A stretch of DNA of 64,000 nt, from positions 744,001 through 808,000 of the forward strand of contig NZ_CANNDO010000001.1 in the NCBI RefSeq assembly GCF_947503385.1, written 5' to 3'. Below the pieces are notes generated by a model. It was not told where the DNA came from and ran no database searches. It was given only the letters and a program-made list of their open reading frames with translations. Position 1 is the stretch's first letter; every line of letters begins with the position of its first letter. This document shows, piece after piece, positions 55,744-64,000 of this stretch. This stretch comes from an uncultured Tateyamaria sp. Lineage in GTDB: Bacteria > Pseudomonadota > Alphaproteobacteria > Rhodobacterales > Rhodobacteraceae. The position numbers and the translations under genes are program-made.

Positions 55744-56103
55744 ATGGCCGACGAAAACAAGCTGCTGATGTTCTTTGCCGAGGCGATTGCGGGGATCAGC
55801 GATGACATCCCCTTTCCCGCAGGATCTCCCCACGCGCTGATGCTGTTCGCCAGTGCGCCGAATTTTGTCGAAGGGCAGGACATCGCCGTGGGCGGGGCCA
55901 CCGAGATGGGGTGGCTCGAGGTCAAGGTGGTCAAGGCCGGCGAGATCAAGGAAGGGCCGATGAGTATCGACGAAGAGGCGCTGCGCCTCGCCGCCGAAGA
56001 CGCGGTGGAATACGGGTTGGGCCTTGTGGTCTATGACAGCGAACTGCCGCCCGAGGGGCTCAAGCTGACGCCCGGGATCGGCGTGCAGCCGGATCAGGTC
56101 TGA
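55744..56103 (+). CDS. Hypothetical acidic protein
   Basis: A 119-residue, acidic, soluble protein (ENKLLMFFAEAIAGISDDIP, GGATEMGWLEVKVVKAGEIK, PMSIDEEALRLAAEDAVEYG). No signal or membrane segment and no family recognised. The ATG at 55744 follows a weak G-rich ribosome site. It is isolated between the divergent Hsp70-like gene and a convergent PLP lyase gene. Its composition and even codon use suggest a real gene. Confidence 0.65.
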   Translation: MADENKLLMFFAEAIAGISDDIPFPAGSPHALMLFASAPNFVEGQDIAVGGATEMGWLEVKVVKAGEIKEGPMSIDEEALRLAAEDAVEYGLGLVVYDSELPPEGLKLTPGIGVQPDQV

Positions 56104-56189
56104 CGCAGAATTCGAACAGATCACCCCGGACATAACCGGCCAAGCCCGCGGCATGGCCGATTGGCCAACTCAGGTTGGTTCAAGGCGCG

Positions 56190-57167
56190 TCAGACGTGCG
56201 GCGTCTCGCCTGCCAACACCTGCCGCATCCAGCCGGTGTCGATATTGCCGCCGCACAGGATCACGCCCACGCGCTTGCCGCGCATGGCCTCGCGTTCCTG
56301 CATCAGCCCGGCCAGCGGGGCTGCGCCAGCCCCTTCGGCCACGTTATGCGTGGCGGTAAAGTAAAGCCGGATCGCGTCGGCCACCGCGTCGTCGCTGACC
56401 GCGACGATCCGCTCGGCCCCCTTGGAATAGATGTCGAACGCCTCTTGCACCGGCACCCGCACCGCCATCCCGTCGGCAAAGGTGTTGGCGGAGTTCGTCT
56501 CGACCAGTCGTCCCGCCTCCACCGACAGTTTGGCCGTTTGCGCGCGGTCTGACACCACGCCCACAACCTTGGTCTTCAGCCCCAGCGCATCGCGCGCCAT
56601 GATCGTTCCGCAAATGCCCGATCCGCAGCCAATGGGCACGTACACCGTGTCGAGGTCGGGCTGCGCCGTGAACAACTCATAGGCATAGGTCGCCACACCG
56701 CGCACCAGTTCCGGGTGATAGGGCGGCACGATAAACAACCCCTGTTCGCGGGCCACACGGTACGCCTCCAGCCGGGCGGTATCGAAATCGTCACCATGTT
56801 CCACCAGTTCCGCGCCAAAGGCACGCATGGCCGCGTTCTTTTCCACTGAATTGCCGCGCGGCACATAGACCAGCGCCCGCAGGCCAGCGCCGGTCGCAGC
56901 CCATGCCTGTCCCTGCCCGTGATTGCCCCGCGTCGCGGTGCAGATGCCCGGCACATCCGGATGCGTGCGCACCAGCCAGTCCATAAAGGTCAACGCGCCG
57001 CGCACCTTGAACGCGCCCGTGGGCGTGTGGTTCTCGTGTTTCACCCAGACCTCGGCCTCCGTCGCAGCGCTCAACAGCGGCCAGTGGTGCTGCGGCGTGG
57101 GGGCCATGCGGGCATGGACAAAATCGGCGGCGGTCTCAAGATCAGAGCGTGTCAGCATGGCCCGCAT
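56190..57167 (-). CDS. PLP-dependent threonine dehydratase-like protein (fold type II)
   Basis: 325 residues. The PLP lysine is K54 in TGAFKVRG, the phosphate cup is GCGSGICGT near residue 185, and ATRGNHGQGQAWAA is the Asn loop. It is shorter than IlvA and lacks an ACT domain, so it is a catabolic or hydroxyamino-acid dehydratase rather than the isoleucine-biosynthetic enzyme. Alternatives are L-threo-3-hydroxyaspartate ammonia-lyase or a serine racemase relative. Start ATG at 57167 or 57158 cannot be decided. Confidence 0.88.
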   Translation of the reverse strand: MRAMLTRSDLETAADFVHARMAPTPQHHWPLLSAATEAEVWVKHENHTPTGAFKVRGALTFMDWLVRTHPDVPGICTATRGNHGQGQAWAATGAGLRALVYVPRGNSVEKNAAMRAFGAELVEHGDDFDTARLEAYRVAREQGLFIVPPYHPELVRGVATYAYELFTAQPDLDTVYVPIGCGSGICGTIMARDALGLKTKVVGVVSDRAQTAKLSVEAGRLVETNSANTFADGMAVRVPVQEAFDIYSKGAERIVAVSDDAVADAIRLYFTATHNVAEGAGAAPLAGLMQEREAMRGKRVGVILCGGNIDTGWMRQVLAGETPHV

Positions 57168-57200
57168 CTCAATGAGAAACGCAGGCCCCCGTCAACCACA

Positions 57201-58835
57201 TCAGGCGGCAAAGCCCAGCTTGGACACGTGAATTTCAAATGTCGGATGCATCTCGGCCCCCACGACGCCCTCGCGGTGGTGCCGGTAGATCGCCCGCCAA
57301 TAGGGTTGCACGACCACACCTTCGTCCTGCATGATCTTTTGCAGCTTGGCCATGACCTCGGACCGCTTGGCGGCATCGGCAATCGACATCGCCTCGGCCA
57401 GCAGGGCGTCGAACTCCGCGTTGGCAAAGGCGCTTTCGTTCCACGCCTCGCCCGACCGGTAGGCCAGCGCCAGCACCTGCACACCCAAGGGCCGCTGTGC
57501 CCAGTCGGTCGTGGACAGCGGATATTTGGCCCAGTCGTTCCAAAAGGTCGACCCCGGCAGCACCGTGCGCTTCACCGGAATGCCCGCGTCCCGCAGCATC
57601 GCGGCAGCGGCGTCCGTGGTGTCCTTGCGCCAATTGTCGTCGATGGAAATCAGGTCATGCTCAAAATCAGCCATGCCTGCCTCTTCCATCAGCGCCTTTG
57701 CGCCCGCAGGGTCAAAGACGGGCGGCGGCAATTCCGCATATTCCGGGTGGATGGGCGACACATGATGGTTTTCGCCCACACGCCCGTTCCCGGAAAAGCC
57801 CAGTTCCAGCAGGACGGCATTGTCGATCGCCATCGCCAGCGCCCGGCGCACCCGCACATCGGCATAGGGTTTGACCCCGTTCACCTCAGCCACCTGATTG
57901 GGCCGGATCACCACCGTGTTTGCGGTGATCGCGTCGGATTTGGTCCACCCGATATCGTCGAAAATCTCGATAAACTCGCCCAGCGATTCATAGATCATAT
58001 CGACCTCTTCGGAATCGACCGCTGTCAGGATAGAGGATTGATCGGTGCCGTAATCAAGGAACTCAATCCGGTTCAGATACGCCCCTTCGCCCCACCAGCT
58101 ATGGTCCGGGTTCTTCTCCAGCACGGCGCGCACGCCGACCTCGAACTCCGCTGGCATATACGGCCCGGTGCCAATCGGATCGCTCAACGGGTCGCCACCA
58201 AAGCTCTGGTGTACAATCGCCGCCGGATAGTCGGAAAACCCGGCAATCAGCGTGATGTCGGGCTGGTTCAGCACCAGTTGTACCGTGGCATCGTCCACAA
58301 CCGTGATCGCACCCGCACGGGAAGAGCCTGTGGCCTCATCGACCAGCGACGCCATGCGCGACGCCATGGAATTGCCCTCGACCGCCTTTTCGCACCAGCG
58401 CGTGATGTTGAACGCCACATCCGCAGCGGTAAAGGCGTCGCCATTGCTCCACGTCACGCCGGGGCGCACTTTGAGCGTATATTCGGTGGCGTCTTCGTTG
58501 ATCTCCCAGCCTTCGAGCAGGGCAGGTTCAAAACTGCCATCAATCTGATATTCCACCAGATATTCCAGATACCCACGGGTGAAATTCGACATTTGCGGCC
58601 AGTCATAGGTGCGCGGATCCTTCAGCGCCTTGACCGTGGATTCGATGCGCATCGTGCCGCCCGCAGCGGCATGACCTGCCGCACGCACCGGGCGGGTCAG
58701 ACCCAGCAGCCCATAGGCCGCCGCCGCGCTGACACCCAGCGACGTCGCGCGGGTCAGGAATTCGCGCCGTGACATGGTTCCGTCAGCCACTTCGGCGGCA
58801 TAGGCGCGGGCGGCGTGGTGTACTGTCTGTGGCAT
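57201..58835 (-). CDS. ABC transporter substrate-binding protein, family 5 (peptide/nickel type), Tat-exported
   Basis: A 544-residue binding protein with a Tat signal: [20 protein letters not shown] from residue 21 (SRREFL twin-arginine motif). The mature part is the large three-lobed family 5 fold ([58 protein letters not shown]). These bind oligopeptides, opines or related compounds for DppBCDF-type permeases. No permease or ATPase gene adjoins it, so its partners are elsewhere or outside the window. Confidence 0.92.
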   Translation of the reverse strand: MPQTVHHAARAYAAEVADGTMSRREFLTRATSLGVSAAAAYGLLGLTRPVRAAGHAAAGGTMRIESTVKALKDPRTYDWPQMSNFTRGYLEYLVEYQIDGSFEPALLEGWEINEDATEYTLKVRPGVTWSNGDAFTAADVAFNITRWCEKAVEGNSMASRMASLVDEATGSSRAGAITVVDDATVQLVLNQPDITLIAGFSDYPAAIVHQSFGGDPLSDPIGTGPYMPAEFEVGVRAVLEKNPDHSWWGEGAYLNRIEFLDYGTDQSSILTAVDSEEVDMIYESLGEFIEIFDDIGWTKSDAITANTVVIRPNQVAEVNGVKPYADVRVRRALAMAIDNAVLLELGFSGNGRVGENHHVSPIHPEYAELPPPVFDPAGAKALMEEAGMADFEHDLISIDDNWRKDTTDAAAAMLRDAGIPVKRTVLPGSTFWNDWAKYPLSTTDWAQRPLGVQVLALAYRSGEAWNESAFANAEFDALLAEAMSIADAAKRSEVMAKLQKIMQDEGVVVQPYWRAIYRHHREGVVGAEMHPTFEIHVSKLGFAA

Positions 58836-59050
58836 GATTATCTCGTTGGCTTGGGCAATCGGGCGGGCACCCGTCCGTGCCGGGGTGGCAGCCTGCGCGC
58901 AACAGGCCTTTGGTTCAAAAGTAGCTCAAAAACGACGCATTCAATTGAAAACGACATGCGCAGACCCGCGCAAGCGCCAATCGCGTCCCGGATCGGCCTC
59001 TGTGTTTGCCCTGCCTGATTTTGTGGCGGTTGCCCTGTCGCGACGTGAAA

Positions 59051-59074
59051 CGGGCGGCCCTGCAAGGCCGCCCG
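59051..59074 (-). terminator. Stem-loop downstream of the subtilase gene
   Basis: CGGGCGGCC and GGCCGCCCG form a 9-bp perfect stem with a 6-base loop, 34 bp after the subtilase stop. On the minus strand only TTTC follows, so the U tract is short. It probably ends the regulator-PAP2-subtilase transcript. Confidence 0.5.
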
Positions 59075-59107
59075 AATGGTCTGGTTCAAACGCGGGTGCG
59101 CCTGCGG

Positions 59108-61141
59108 TCAGGGGCCACCGTCCGGCAGCTTGATCCCGCCATCGCCCGCCCGTTCGACCGACGGGCTGTCTTCCAGCGCAAAAGGATGGGTGCGCACCGC
59201 GTCCTGCGCCCATGTGCGACCGTCGACCGTGCTTGTCCCGATCTCGCCCGCGGCCAGACGGGCCACTTGCGGCGCCGATGCGCTGGTGCCCGAACCGCGC
59301 ACCCATGACCCGCTGCGCGAGCCTGCGGAATAGACACCGCGCAGGACCCAACTGTCGTCGCCTCTGGCGGCAAGGTCCGGCCCCTCGCGGGGCGGCGGCG
59401 TCATATGGGGTGACGGGTTCAGCGGACCGGCGGCGGAATAATCCGACAGCACCGCTTCCTGTTCTGTATAGGCGGCCACGACGATGGGCGACGGGCCACA
59501 GGAAAAACCGCTGATCGTGGTCGAACGCCGGACCGGACAATCGGTGCCGGGCGGATCGACCGGCAGTGGCGCGCCAAAAGGCCCAAACCGCACATAGTCC
59601 GGGTTGTCAAAGAACGCCTGCCGCCCGCCGGGTCCGTGTCCGGGCAAGGTGTCGTCCCGGTCCACCCAGATGTGGATCGGATCGTCCCCCGCCGGGGCAC
59701 GGCGGCGCACCTTGATTGTCCAGATACCGGCAGGAGCCAGATCGCTGATCTCTTCCACGCTGGCCGTGGGCGTGATCGACAGGGTCACCAGACCGCGCTG
59801 GGTTGTGCCGCCGACATATCGGTACGCCAGCCACGCCACGCGCGCGCCGTTGTCATTGGTGATTTCTGCCGCCTGACCCGGTTGTGCCTTGATCGAAATG
59901 GTGCTGGTGCCAAACGGCGACCGCACCTTGATCTTGGCAAAGTTGGGCGGGTTGGTGGGGCCGCTGCTGGGCATCCAGAACTGCACGTGGGTGGGTGTCG
60001 TGTCATCCGGCAGCACCACCAGATCCAGCTTGATCCGTGTGTCGGTCAGGCCGCGCCCGTTCACCGCGTGCAGGCGGGACAGGTTGGCGTTGCCCGCAGG
60101 CAGGGTCAGCCACGCCTTTTGCGGCTGCTCGGCGCAGGCCTGTGCATCAGGCCCGAAATACCGCTCGAACATGGTGGCATAGATGCCGGTGCCGTCATGC
60201 GGTCCTTCGAGGTTGCCGTAGGAAAAATTGAACACCACCGGCGCCAGCCCGCCATCGGGCAGACGGAACCGGCGCGCCTGTTTCACCAGAATGTGGAACG
60301 ACAGGTACACCAGCGGCAACAGGTCCACACCGGACGTGTCCTTGACCACCCGTGACGGCAAGGCGGCACAGATGATCGGACGATCATCCACGCCACCGGA
60401 CATCTCGTGCCCGGCCCCCAGCCCCATCACATGCGTTCCGTGCGACGCCCTGTTGGCGACGGTGGAAAACACGTCTTCGGCAAGGTTCACCTGACCCGAG
60501 CGGGTGTAAAACAGCTCTTCGTCCAGCACGCCGTTATAGGTGCAATCGGTCAGCAACGCGTTGATGTCGTCCCGTTCCAGCGTCCGCCCGATGCTTGTCG
60601 GCGAGGCGGGCAGGGGCACCGCGTCAAAGATCTGCGCGAAATAGACCCGGCTTGAGGTCGGCCCCGAGCGAAACAGGTCATGCGCAATGCCCATGCCGTC
60701 ATCCACAAAGGCCTGCACAACCGTGCCCGCCGCCACGTCGATATCGCTCAGCGGAGCACTTTGCGCGTCGGGGTTCAGAAACATCTCGTCGATAATGCCA
60801 CCCACGCGCAGCGTGGCCACACCCAGATCGCTGCGGTCATCGTTCAGATACTGGACCAAGTCGGTTGTCGCGAACACGGTCACCGGCTGAAACGGTAAAA
60901 CCACCGACCGGTCGTCGCTGTCATACGCCGCCGGAACTATCAGAAAGGTGTCATAGTCCCTCTCCCTGATCCTATCCACGAACTGGTCGATGCTGATCCC
61001 GTCCAATTCGATCAGAACCGACCACCACACCGTCTCGGACCGCACCACCGACTGAATGCCAGCGGCGTTGAGCCTGAAGAAGGTGACGTGATCGACAATT
61101 GTCTCGGGGTCGAACCCGTTGTCGTCCTTATGCTGTGCCAT
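59108..61141 (-). CDS. S8 family subtilisin-like serine protease without signal peptide
   Basis: 677 residues. The catalytic residues are in order: Asp near residue 147 (AFVDDGMGIAHD), H234 in ASHGTHVMGLG, the oxyanion Asn in LPAGNANLS, and S620 in GSGTSASAP. A beta-rich insertion (residues about 380-520) separates Asn and Ser, and the first 130 residues form an extra N-terminal domain. There is no signal peptide, so it may be cytoplasmic or exported in an unusual way. It follows the PAP2-like gene by 8 bp and is probably cotranscribed and coupled with it. Confidence 0.9.
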   Translation of the reverse strand: MAQHKDDNGFDPETIVDHVTFFRLNAAGIQSVVRSETVWWSVLIELDGISIDQFVDRIRERDYDTFLIVPAAYDSDDRSVVLPFQPVTVFATTDLVQYLNDDRSDLGVATLRVGGIIDEMFLNPDAQSAPLSDIDVAAGTVVQAFVDDGMGIAHDLFRSGPTSSRVYFAQIFDAVPLPASPTSIGRTLERDDINALLTDCTYNGVLDEELFYTRSGQVNLAEDVFSTVANRASHGTHVMGLGAGHEMSGGVDDRPIICAALPSRVVKDTSGVDLLPLVYLSFHILVKQARRFRLPDGGLAPVVFNFSYGNLEGPHDGTGIYATMFERYFGPDAQACAEQPQKAWLTLPAGNANLSRLHAVNGRGLTDTRIKLDLVVLPDDTTPTHVQFWMPSSGPTNPPNFAKIKVRSPFGTSTISIKAQPGQAAEITNDNGARVAWLAYRYVGGTTQRGLVTLSITPTASVEEISDLAPAGIWTIKVRRRAPAGDDPIHIWVDRDDTLPGHGPGGRQAFFDNPDYVRFGPFGAPLPVDPPGTDCPVRRSTTISGFSCGPSPIVVAAYTEQEAVLSDYSAAGPLNPSPHMTPPPREGPDLAARGDDSWVLRGVYSAGSRSGSWVRGSGTSASAPQVARLAAGEIGTSTVDGRTWAQDAVRTHPFALEDSPSVERAGDGGIKLPDGGP

Positions 61142-61149
61142 GCCGCGAC

Positions 61150-62331
61150 CTATTCACAGTCACACGGACCAAAGTCCTGCCATTCAGCCAGCGCCTTGCC
61201 CCACAGCCACGCCAGCGCGGGGGCGGCGTCGATCTTGTTATCGGTGCGGACCTTCGAGGTGGCCCAGACCTTGCCGTTGGTCTCGGCGGTCTCGGCCTGT
61301 TTGTCGCCGTCCGGGTCGTACAGCTTGTGCCAGTCGAAATCCTGCGTGGCATCGAAATTCGGACCGTCAAAGGTGGACGACACCCAGTTGCCACCGCAGC
61401 ACATGGAATAGAAGTGCTCGGCCAGCGTCAGGCCCAACTGCTCGCCCGCGACGCTGTCCACGGGGAAATGCACGCCCGCAACAGTCCGGTTCGTGGCGAT
61501 CCGCGCGGCCTGCCGCATCAGCATGGTGCCCCACAGCGCCCGGTCATTATATTGCGGCGCGCCACTTTCCATCAGCAGCTTCCACAGGACGCGCGCCATG
61601 ACGAACACTTCGGTCGAATGCCCCGAGGGCAGCGAGCCATGGGTGGGGGTCGGGATCATCGGCTGCACCTGCGGCGAGAACTCGATCGGTCGCTTAACCG
61701 CCAGCGCGTATTTGACCCGCTGGATCACCGGAAAGGCAAAGCCCAGCGCCGTCATCAGCAACTCCATCGTGTAGGGCGTGCGCTGCTGGTCCATAAACTG
61801 GATCGAGGAGAAAAACGCCATCGGCACACCCACCTGGCTCAGCACTTCGGCCCCGCGGTCGGGGCGGATGCGGGCATATCCCAGCACCAGTTTCAACTGC
61901 TGCGACAGTTGCGTGACCGTCGGGCGGGTCATCGTGACCATCGGCTCAAGGCAGAGCTTGCGCGTGGCGCCGCCATTGTCCTCGATCTTGCGCCACACCG
62001 TGGCCACCGGCAGGCATGGGTCGTCCATGTTCACGGTGATATCGACCGTCGGGCCCAGTTCGGCCTGATACACCGCTCCGCGCACCCGGCGCGACAGCCG
62101 CGACAGGTTGCGCACATCATTGCCCGCGCCAATCACGGGCTTCTGAATGTCGCCCATGCGCGCGCCCACGATGCCGTCGCGGTTGGTGATAAGCGCTTCT
62201 GTCGTCAAAGGCGATTTGCCGCCCCCGCCGCCCAACGCATCATTACCGCTCAGCGCGTCCAGCGCATCCAGAGCGTCCAACGCATCAAGTGCGTCCAATG
62301 CGTCCAGCGCATCCTCCCGACCAATACCCAT
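61150..62331 (-). CDS. PAP2/vanadium-haloperoxidase-fold protein with N-terminal Asp-Ala-Leu repeats
   Basis: A 393-residue protein with the full PAP2/haloperoxidase active site: K207-x6-R214-P215, P235-S-G-H238 and R282-x5-H288-x3-D292. Such proteins are acid phosphatases or vanadium haloperoxidases. It has no signal peptide or membrane helices, which fits the soluble haloperoxidase-like branch better than lipid phosphatases. Residues 7-27 are seven Asp-Ala-Leu triplets, then a Gly-rich linker. GGGAG lies 6 bp before the ATG. It sits between the regulator and the subtilase in one apparent operon. Confidence 0.85.
   Translation of the reverse strand: MGIGREDALDALDALDALDALDALDALSGNDALGGGGGKSPLTTEALITNRDGIVGARMGDIQKPVIGAGNDVRNLSRLSRRVRGAVYQAELGPTVDITVNMDDPCLPVATVWRKIEDNGGATRKLCLEPMVTMTRPTVTQLSQQLKLVLGYARIRPDRGAEVLSQVGVPMAFFSSIQFMDQQRTPYTMELLMTALGFAFPVIQRVKYALAVKRPIEFSPQVQPMIPTPTHGSLPSGHSTEVFVMARVLWKLLMESGAPQYNDRALWGTMLMRQAARIATNRTVAGVHFPVDSVAGEQLGLTLAEHFYSMCCGGNWVSSTFDGPNFDATQDFDWHKLYDPDGDKQAETAETNGKVWATSKVRTDNKIDAAPALAWLWGKALAEWQDFGPCDCE
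62251..62313 (-). repeat. Seven tandem Asp-Ala-Leu codon triplets
   Basis: Codons 7-27 of the PAP2-like gene are seven repeats of a 9-bp unit coding Asp-Ala-Leu, with an eighth copy at residues 31-33 after SGN. The codons differ among copies (GAC/GAT, GCG/GCA/GCT, CTG/TTG/CTT), so the protein repeat is kept while the DNA has diverged. Confidence 0.85.
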
Positions 62332-62362
62332 AAATATCTCCCATTCTGAAAGTGTCTGACGG

Positions 62363-64000
62363 CTAGTCTGGAATACCCACGCTTCTCAGTTTCTCAGCCG
62401 CGGATTGACCCAGCTCGTACCCCGAGCTGGGTGAATTTCTAAGCCAGTTGCTCACGCGCATCGACGGGTGCAGGCGCAGCAACTCCGTCGCAGTCTTCTG
62501 CGCATCCTCAATCTGCCCGGCACCCACCTGCGCAATGACCAGCGTGCGCAGCGTGGACACATGCGTCCGGTTCAACCGCAACGACTCCTTGGCCAGTGTC
62601 ACGGCCCGGCTGTAGTCCTTGGCCGCGATGTTCGCCGCCGAGGCTTGGGCGAGGAAAAAGAACCGATGCGGGTGCAGCGGCGACAGATGCAAGGCGCGTT
62701 CAGTGTCGCGCTTGCCCTCTTCGCCGTGGTCCTGAATGGCAAGGAACATGCCGCGCAACCCAAGGCCACGCGCGTCATTGGGGTTGAGCGCCAAAGCCGC
62801 GTCATAGCGGCTCCGGGCTTCGTCCAGCCGGTGTTTGAGATGCGCCAGCACCTGACCCTCGCACACCAGCGCCAGCGTGTGGTTGGGGTCGATGTCCAGC
62901 GCGCGCGCGGTGAAATCCAGCGCGGTCTGCGCTTCCTGCTGCGGATCGTCGGCCCAGCCCTGCACCGTGCGCAAGACGTGCCACCGCGCCAGCCACGCCA
63001 GCGGGGTGGGATGGTTCGGCGCGTTGGAAATCACGTAATCCAGATAGTTTTGCGCCCGGTCGAAATCCGTCAGATCAAACCGGTGCATCAGCCCCACGGC
63101 CCCATGCAGCACGCTGAACAGCTTGAGGTCGCTCAGCGGTGCGGACCGCGCCCGGCGCACCTCGTTGATCATGATGGCCCGGCGGACATGGATCACGATC
63201 TCGTCGATGTTTTCCGCCTCGGACAGCCATGCTTCGGCGCGCAACGCCACCCGGTCCGACCACAGGACCAACTGCGAATCCGCCTCGGCAAACTCCAGCA
63301 TCAGGATGATCGTCTCGCCCATCTCCAGCACGCTGCCCGACAGGATGAAATCCGCGTTCAGCAGCCGCCCGGCGTCGCGCGCGCCGCCGTGGTTCGACAA
63401 ATCCAGCGTCGACAGGCGCGAGATCACGTTCATGTCCTCGGACCGGCTGATCGCCCGCGCGATCTCGTCGCCAAGGAACATGCTCATCATCGACCCGTTG
63501 CTGCTGCCCGGCTGCGCGCGGAACGGCAGCACCGCCAGCGTGGGCAGTACGTCGCGCGGGTCCAGTTGCGGCATGATCGACGGGCCGGTCGCCTGGGTGG
63601 CCGGGTCCTGCCAGTCCGACACCCGGCGGGCGGATGCGGGCGCGTCACCCGGCAGGGCTTGCAGTGGCCCGGCGGTGGGCGCGGGCGAGACCGGTGCAAC
63701 GGCCTCTCCGTGCAGCATGTAGCCGCGCTTTGGCACCGTCTTGAGGATTTCGCGTTTGGTGTCGCCAATGGCCCGGCGGATATCGGAAATGCACTGCGTC
63801 AGGCTGTCATCGGTCACGGCCACGTCCGGCCAGACCTCTGCAATCAGGTCGTCACGCGGCGTCAGCTGGCCCAGATGGTCCACCAGATGCCGCAACACCA
63901 ATGCGGATTGCGACCGCAGCAATACTTCGTCACCAGACGCCGTGACGATACGTTCCGTCCCGACCTGATATGTCGCATCGCCAAGTCGGATATGACCCAA
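62363..64000 (-). CDS. Winged-helix transcriptional regulator with TolB-like and TPR domains (partial at right edge)
   Basis: At least 545 residues; the first codon visible is TTG at 64000, so the true start may lie beyond the window. Residues 1-100 are an OmpR/CadC-type winged helix (QSALVLRHLVDHLGQLTPRD, DSLTQCISDIRRAIGDTKRE, ILKTVPKRGYML). A Pro/Ala-rich linker without a membrane helix leads to a TolB-N-like domain (TLAVLPFRAQ, ADFILSGSVLEMGETIILML) and then about five TPR-like repeats. Such proteins are soluble relatives of CadC and adenylate-cyclase-linked regulators. It precedes the PAP2-like gene by 31 bp and probably controls that operon. Confidence 0.85.
   Translation of the reverse strand: MGHIRLGDATYQVGTERIVTASGDEVLLRSQSALVLRHLVDHLGQLTPRDDLIAEVWPDVAVTDDSLTQCISDIRRAIGDTKREILKTVPKRGYMLHGEAVAPVSPAPTAGPLQALPGDAPASARRVSDWQDPATQATGPSIMPQLDPRDVLPTLAVLPFRAQPGSSNGSMMSMFLGDEIARAISRSEDMNVISRLSTLDLSNHGGARDAGRLLNADFILSGSVLEMGETIILMLEFAEADSQLVLWSDRVALRAEAWLSEAENIDEIVIHVRRAIMINEVRRARSAPLSDLKLFSVLHGAVGLMHRFDLTDFDRAQNYLDYVISNAPNHPTPLAWLARWHVLRTVQGWADDPQQEAQTALDFTARALDIDPNHTLALVCEGQVLAHLKHRLDEARSRYDAALALNPNDARGLGLRGMFLAIQDHGEEGKRDTERALHLSPLHPHRFFFLAQASAANIAAKDYSRAVTLAKESLRLNRTHVSTLRTLVIAQVGAGQIEDAQKTATELLRLHPSMRVSNWLRNSPSSGYELGQSAAEKLRSVGIPD

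Noticed and set aside
56919-58772. 617-codon open frame on the plus strand
   Set aside because: It runs antisense to the PLP lyase and peptide-binding protein genes and has the low-complexity His/Arg/Gly composition of a GC-rich shadow frame, with no motif.
62251-62313. DAL repeat as a CRISPR-like or phase-variable slippage tract
   Set aside because: Codons differ among copies, so the DNA units are not identical, and a 9-bp unit cannot shift the frame.
61099-62349. 416-codon plus-strand frame
   Set aside because: Antisense to the PAP2-like gene; its C-terminal repeats are only the reverse complement of the DAL repeats.

Overview
The window reads as a chromosomal segment of a high-GC alphaproteobacterium, most likely a marine Rhodobacteraceae (Roseobacter-group) member. 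The basis is family content and style: many ATGA/GTGA-coupled operons, a malonate TRAP/MatAB cluster, a 5-oxoprolinase PxpBCA cluster, a dimethylglycine-dehydrogenase-like/MttB pair, glycolate oxidase GlcDEF, and an intergenic GC-rich repeat of a kind I recall from this family. No phage, IS element, CRISPR array or rRNA was seen.

Layout. 1-5.4 kb: FAD amine oxidase (cut by the left edge), cupin protein, divergent TetR regulator, then an unusual coupled pair in which a Rieske domain is fused to an FMN glutamate-synthase domain and a second Rieske domain is fused to a ThDP enzyme. 5.5-8.0 kb: pxpB-pxpC-pxpA. 8.0-11.5 kb: YcaQ-like glycosylase, LacI regulator, tRNA-Arg(CCT), FemAB/GNAT-like protein, a tiny membrane peptide. 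11.5-16.2 kb: GcvT-fused FAD dehydrogenase, MttB-family methyltransferase and TetR, with a perfect 10+10 bp palindrome upstream. 16.2-20.7 kb: a 1503-residue zinc metalloprotease without signal peptide. 21.0-27.5 kb: malonate uptake and activation (TRAP genes, matA, matB, divergent GntR regulator). 27.6-32.2 kb: sulfotransferase, then a cobalamin riboswitch controlling a DUF1636 protein and an ABC importer. 32.2-33.4 kb: decayed DNA ending at tRNA-Pro(CGG).

33.5-42.2 kb: EamA exporter, small lipoprotein under two tandem palindromes, GNAT enzyme, leuB, a secreted nuclease/phosphatase-fold protein, a membrane protein, leuD, a patatin, and leuC. 42.5-47.5 kb: MscS channel, DUF2975/HTH pair, lipoprotein, rsfS-rlmH, DUF599 protein. 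47.5-53.8 kb: glcDEF behind a GntR-type palindrome, two tandem secreted trypsin-like proteases, and an hsp20 gene with a heat-shock-type promoter and a ROSE-like 5' leader. 53.8-58.8 kb: GFA protein, YegD-like Hsp70, PLP lyase, Tat-exported peptide-binding protein. 59.1-64 kb: a likely operon of a soluble winged-helix/TPR regulator (cut by the right edge), a PAP2/haloperoxidase-fold protein with seven N-terminal Asp-Ala-Leu triplets, and a leaderless subtilase.

Most genes are carbon- and nitrogen-scavenging metabolism with local regulators. The least explained parts are the Rieske-GltS/Rieske-ThDP pair, the two leaderless proteases and the regulator-PAP2-subtilase cluster.
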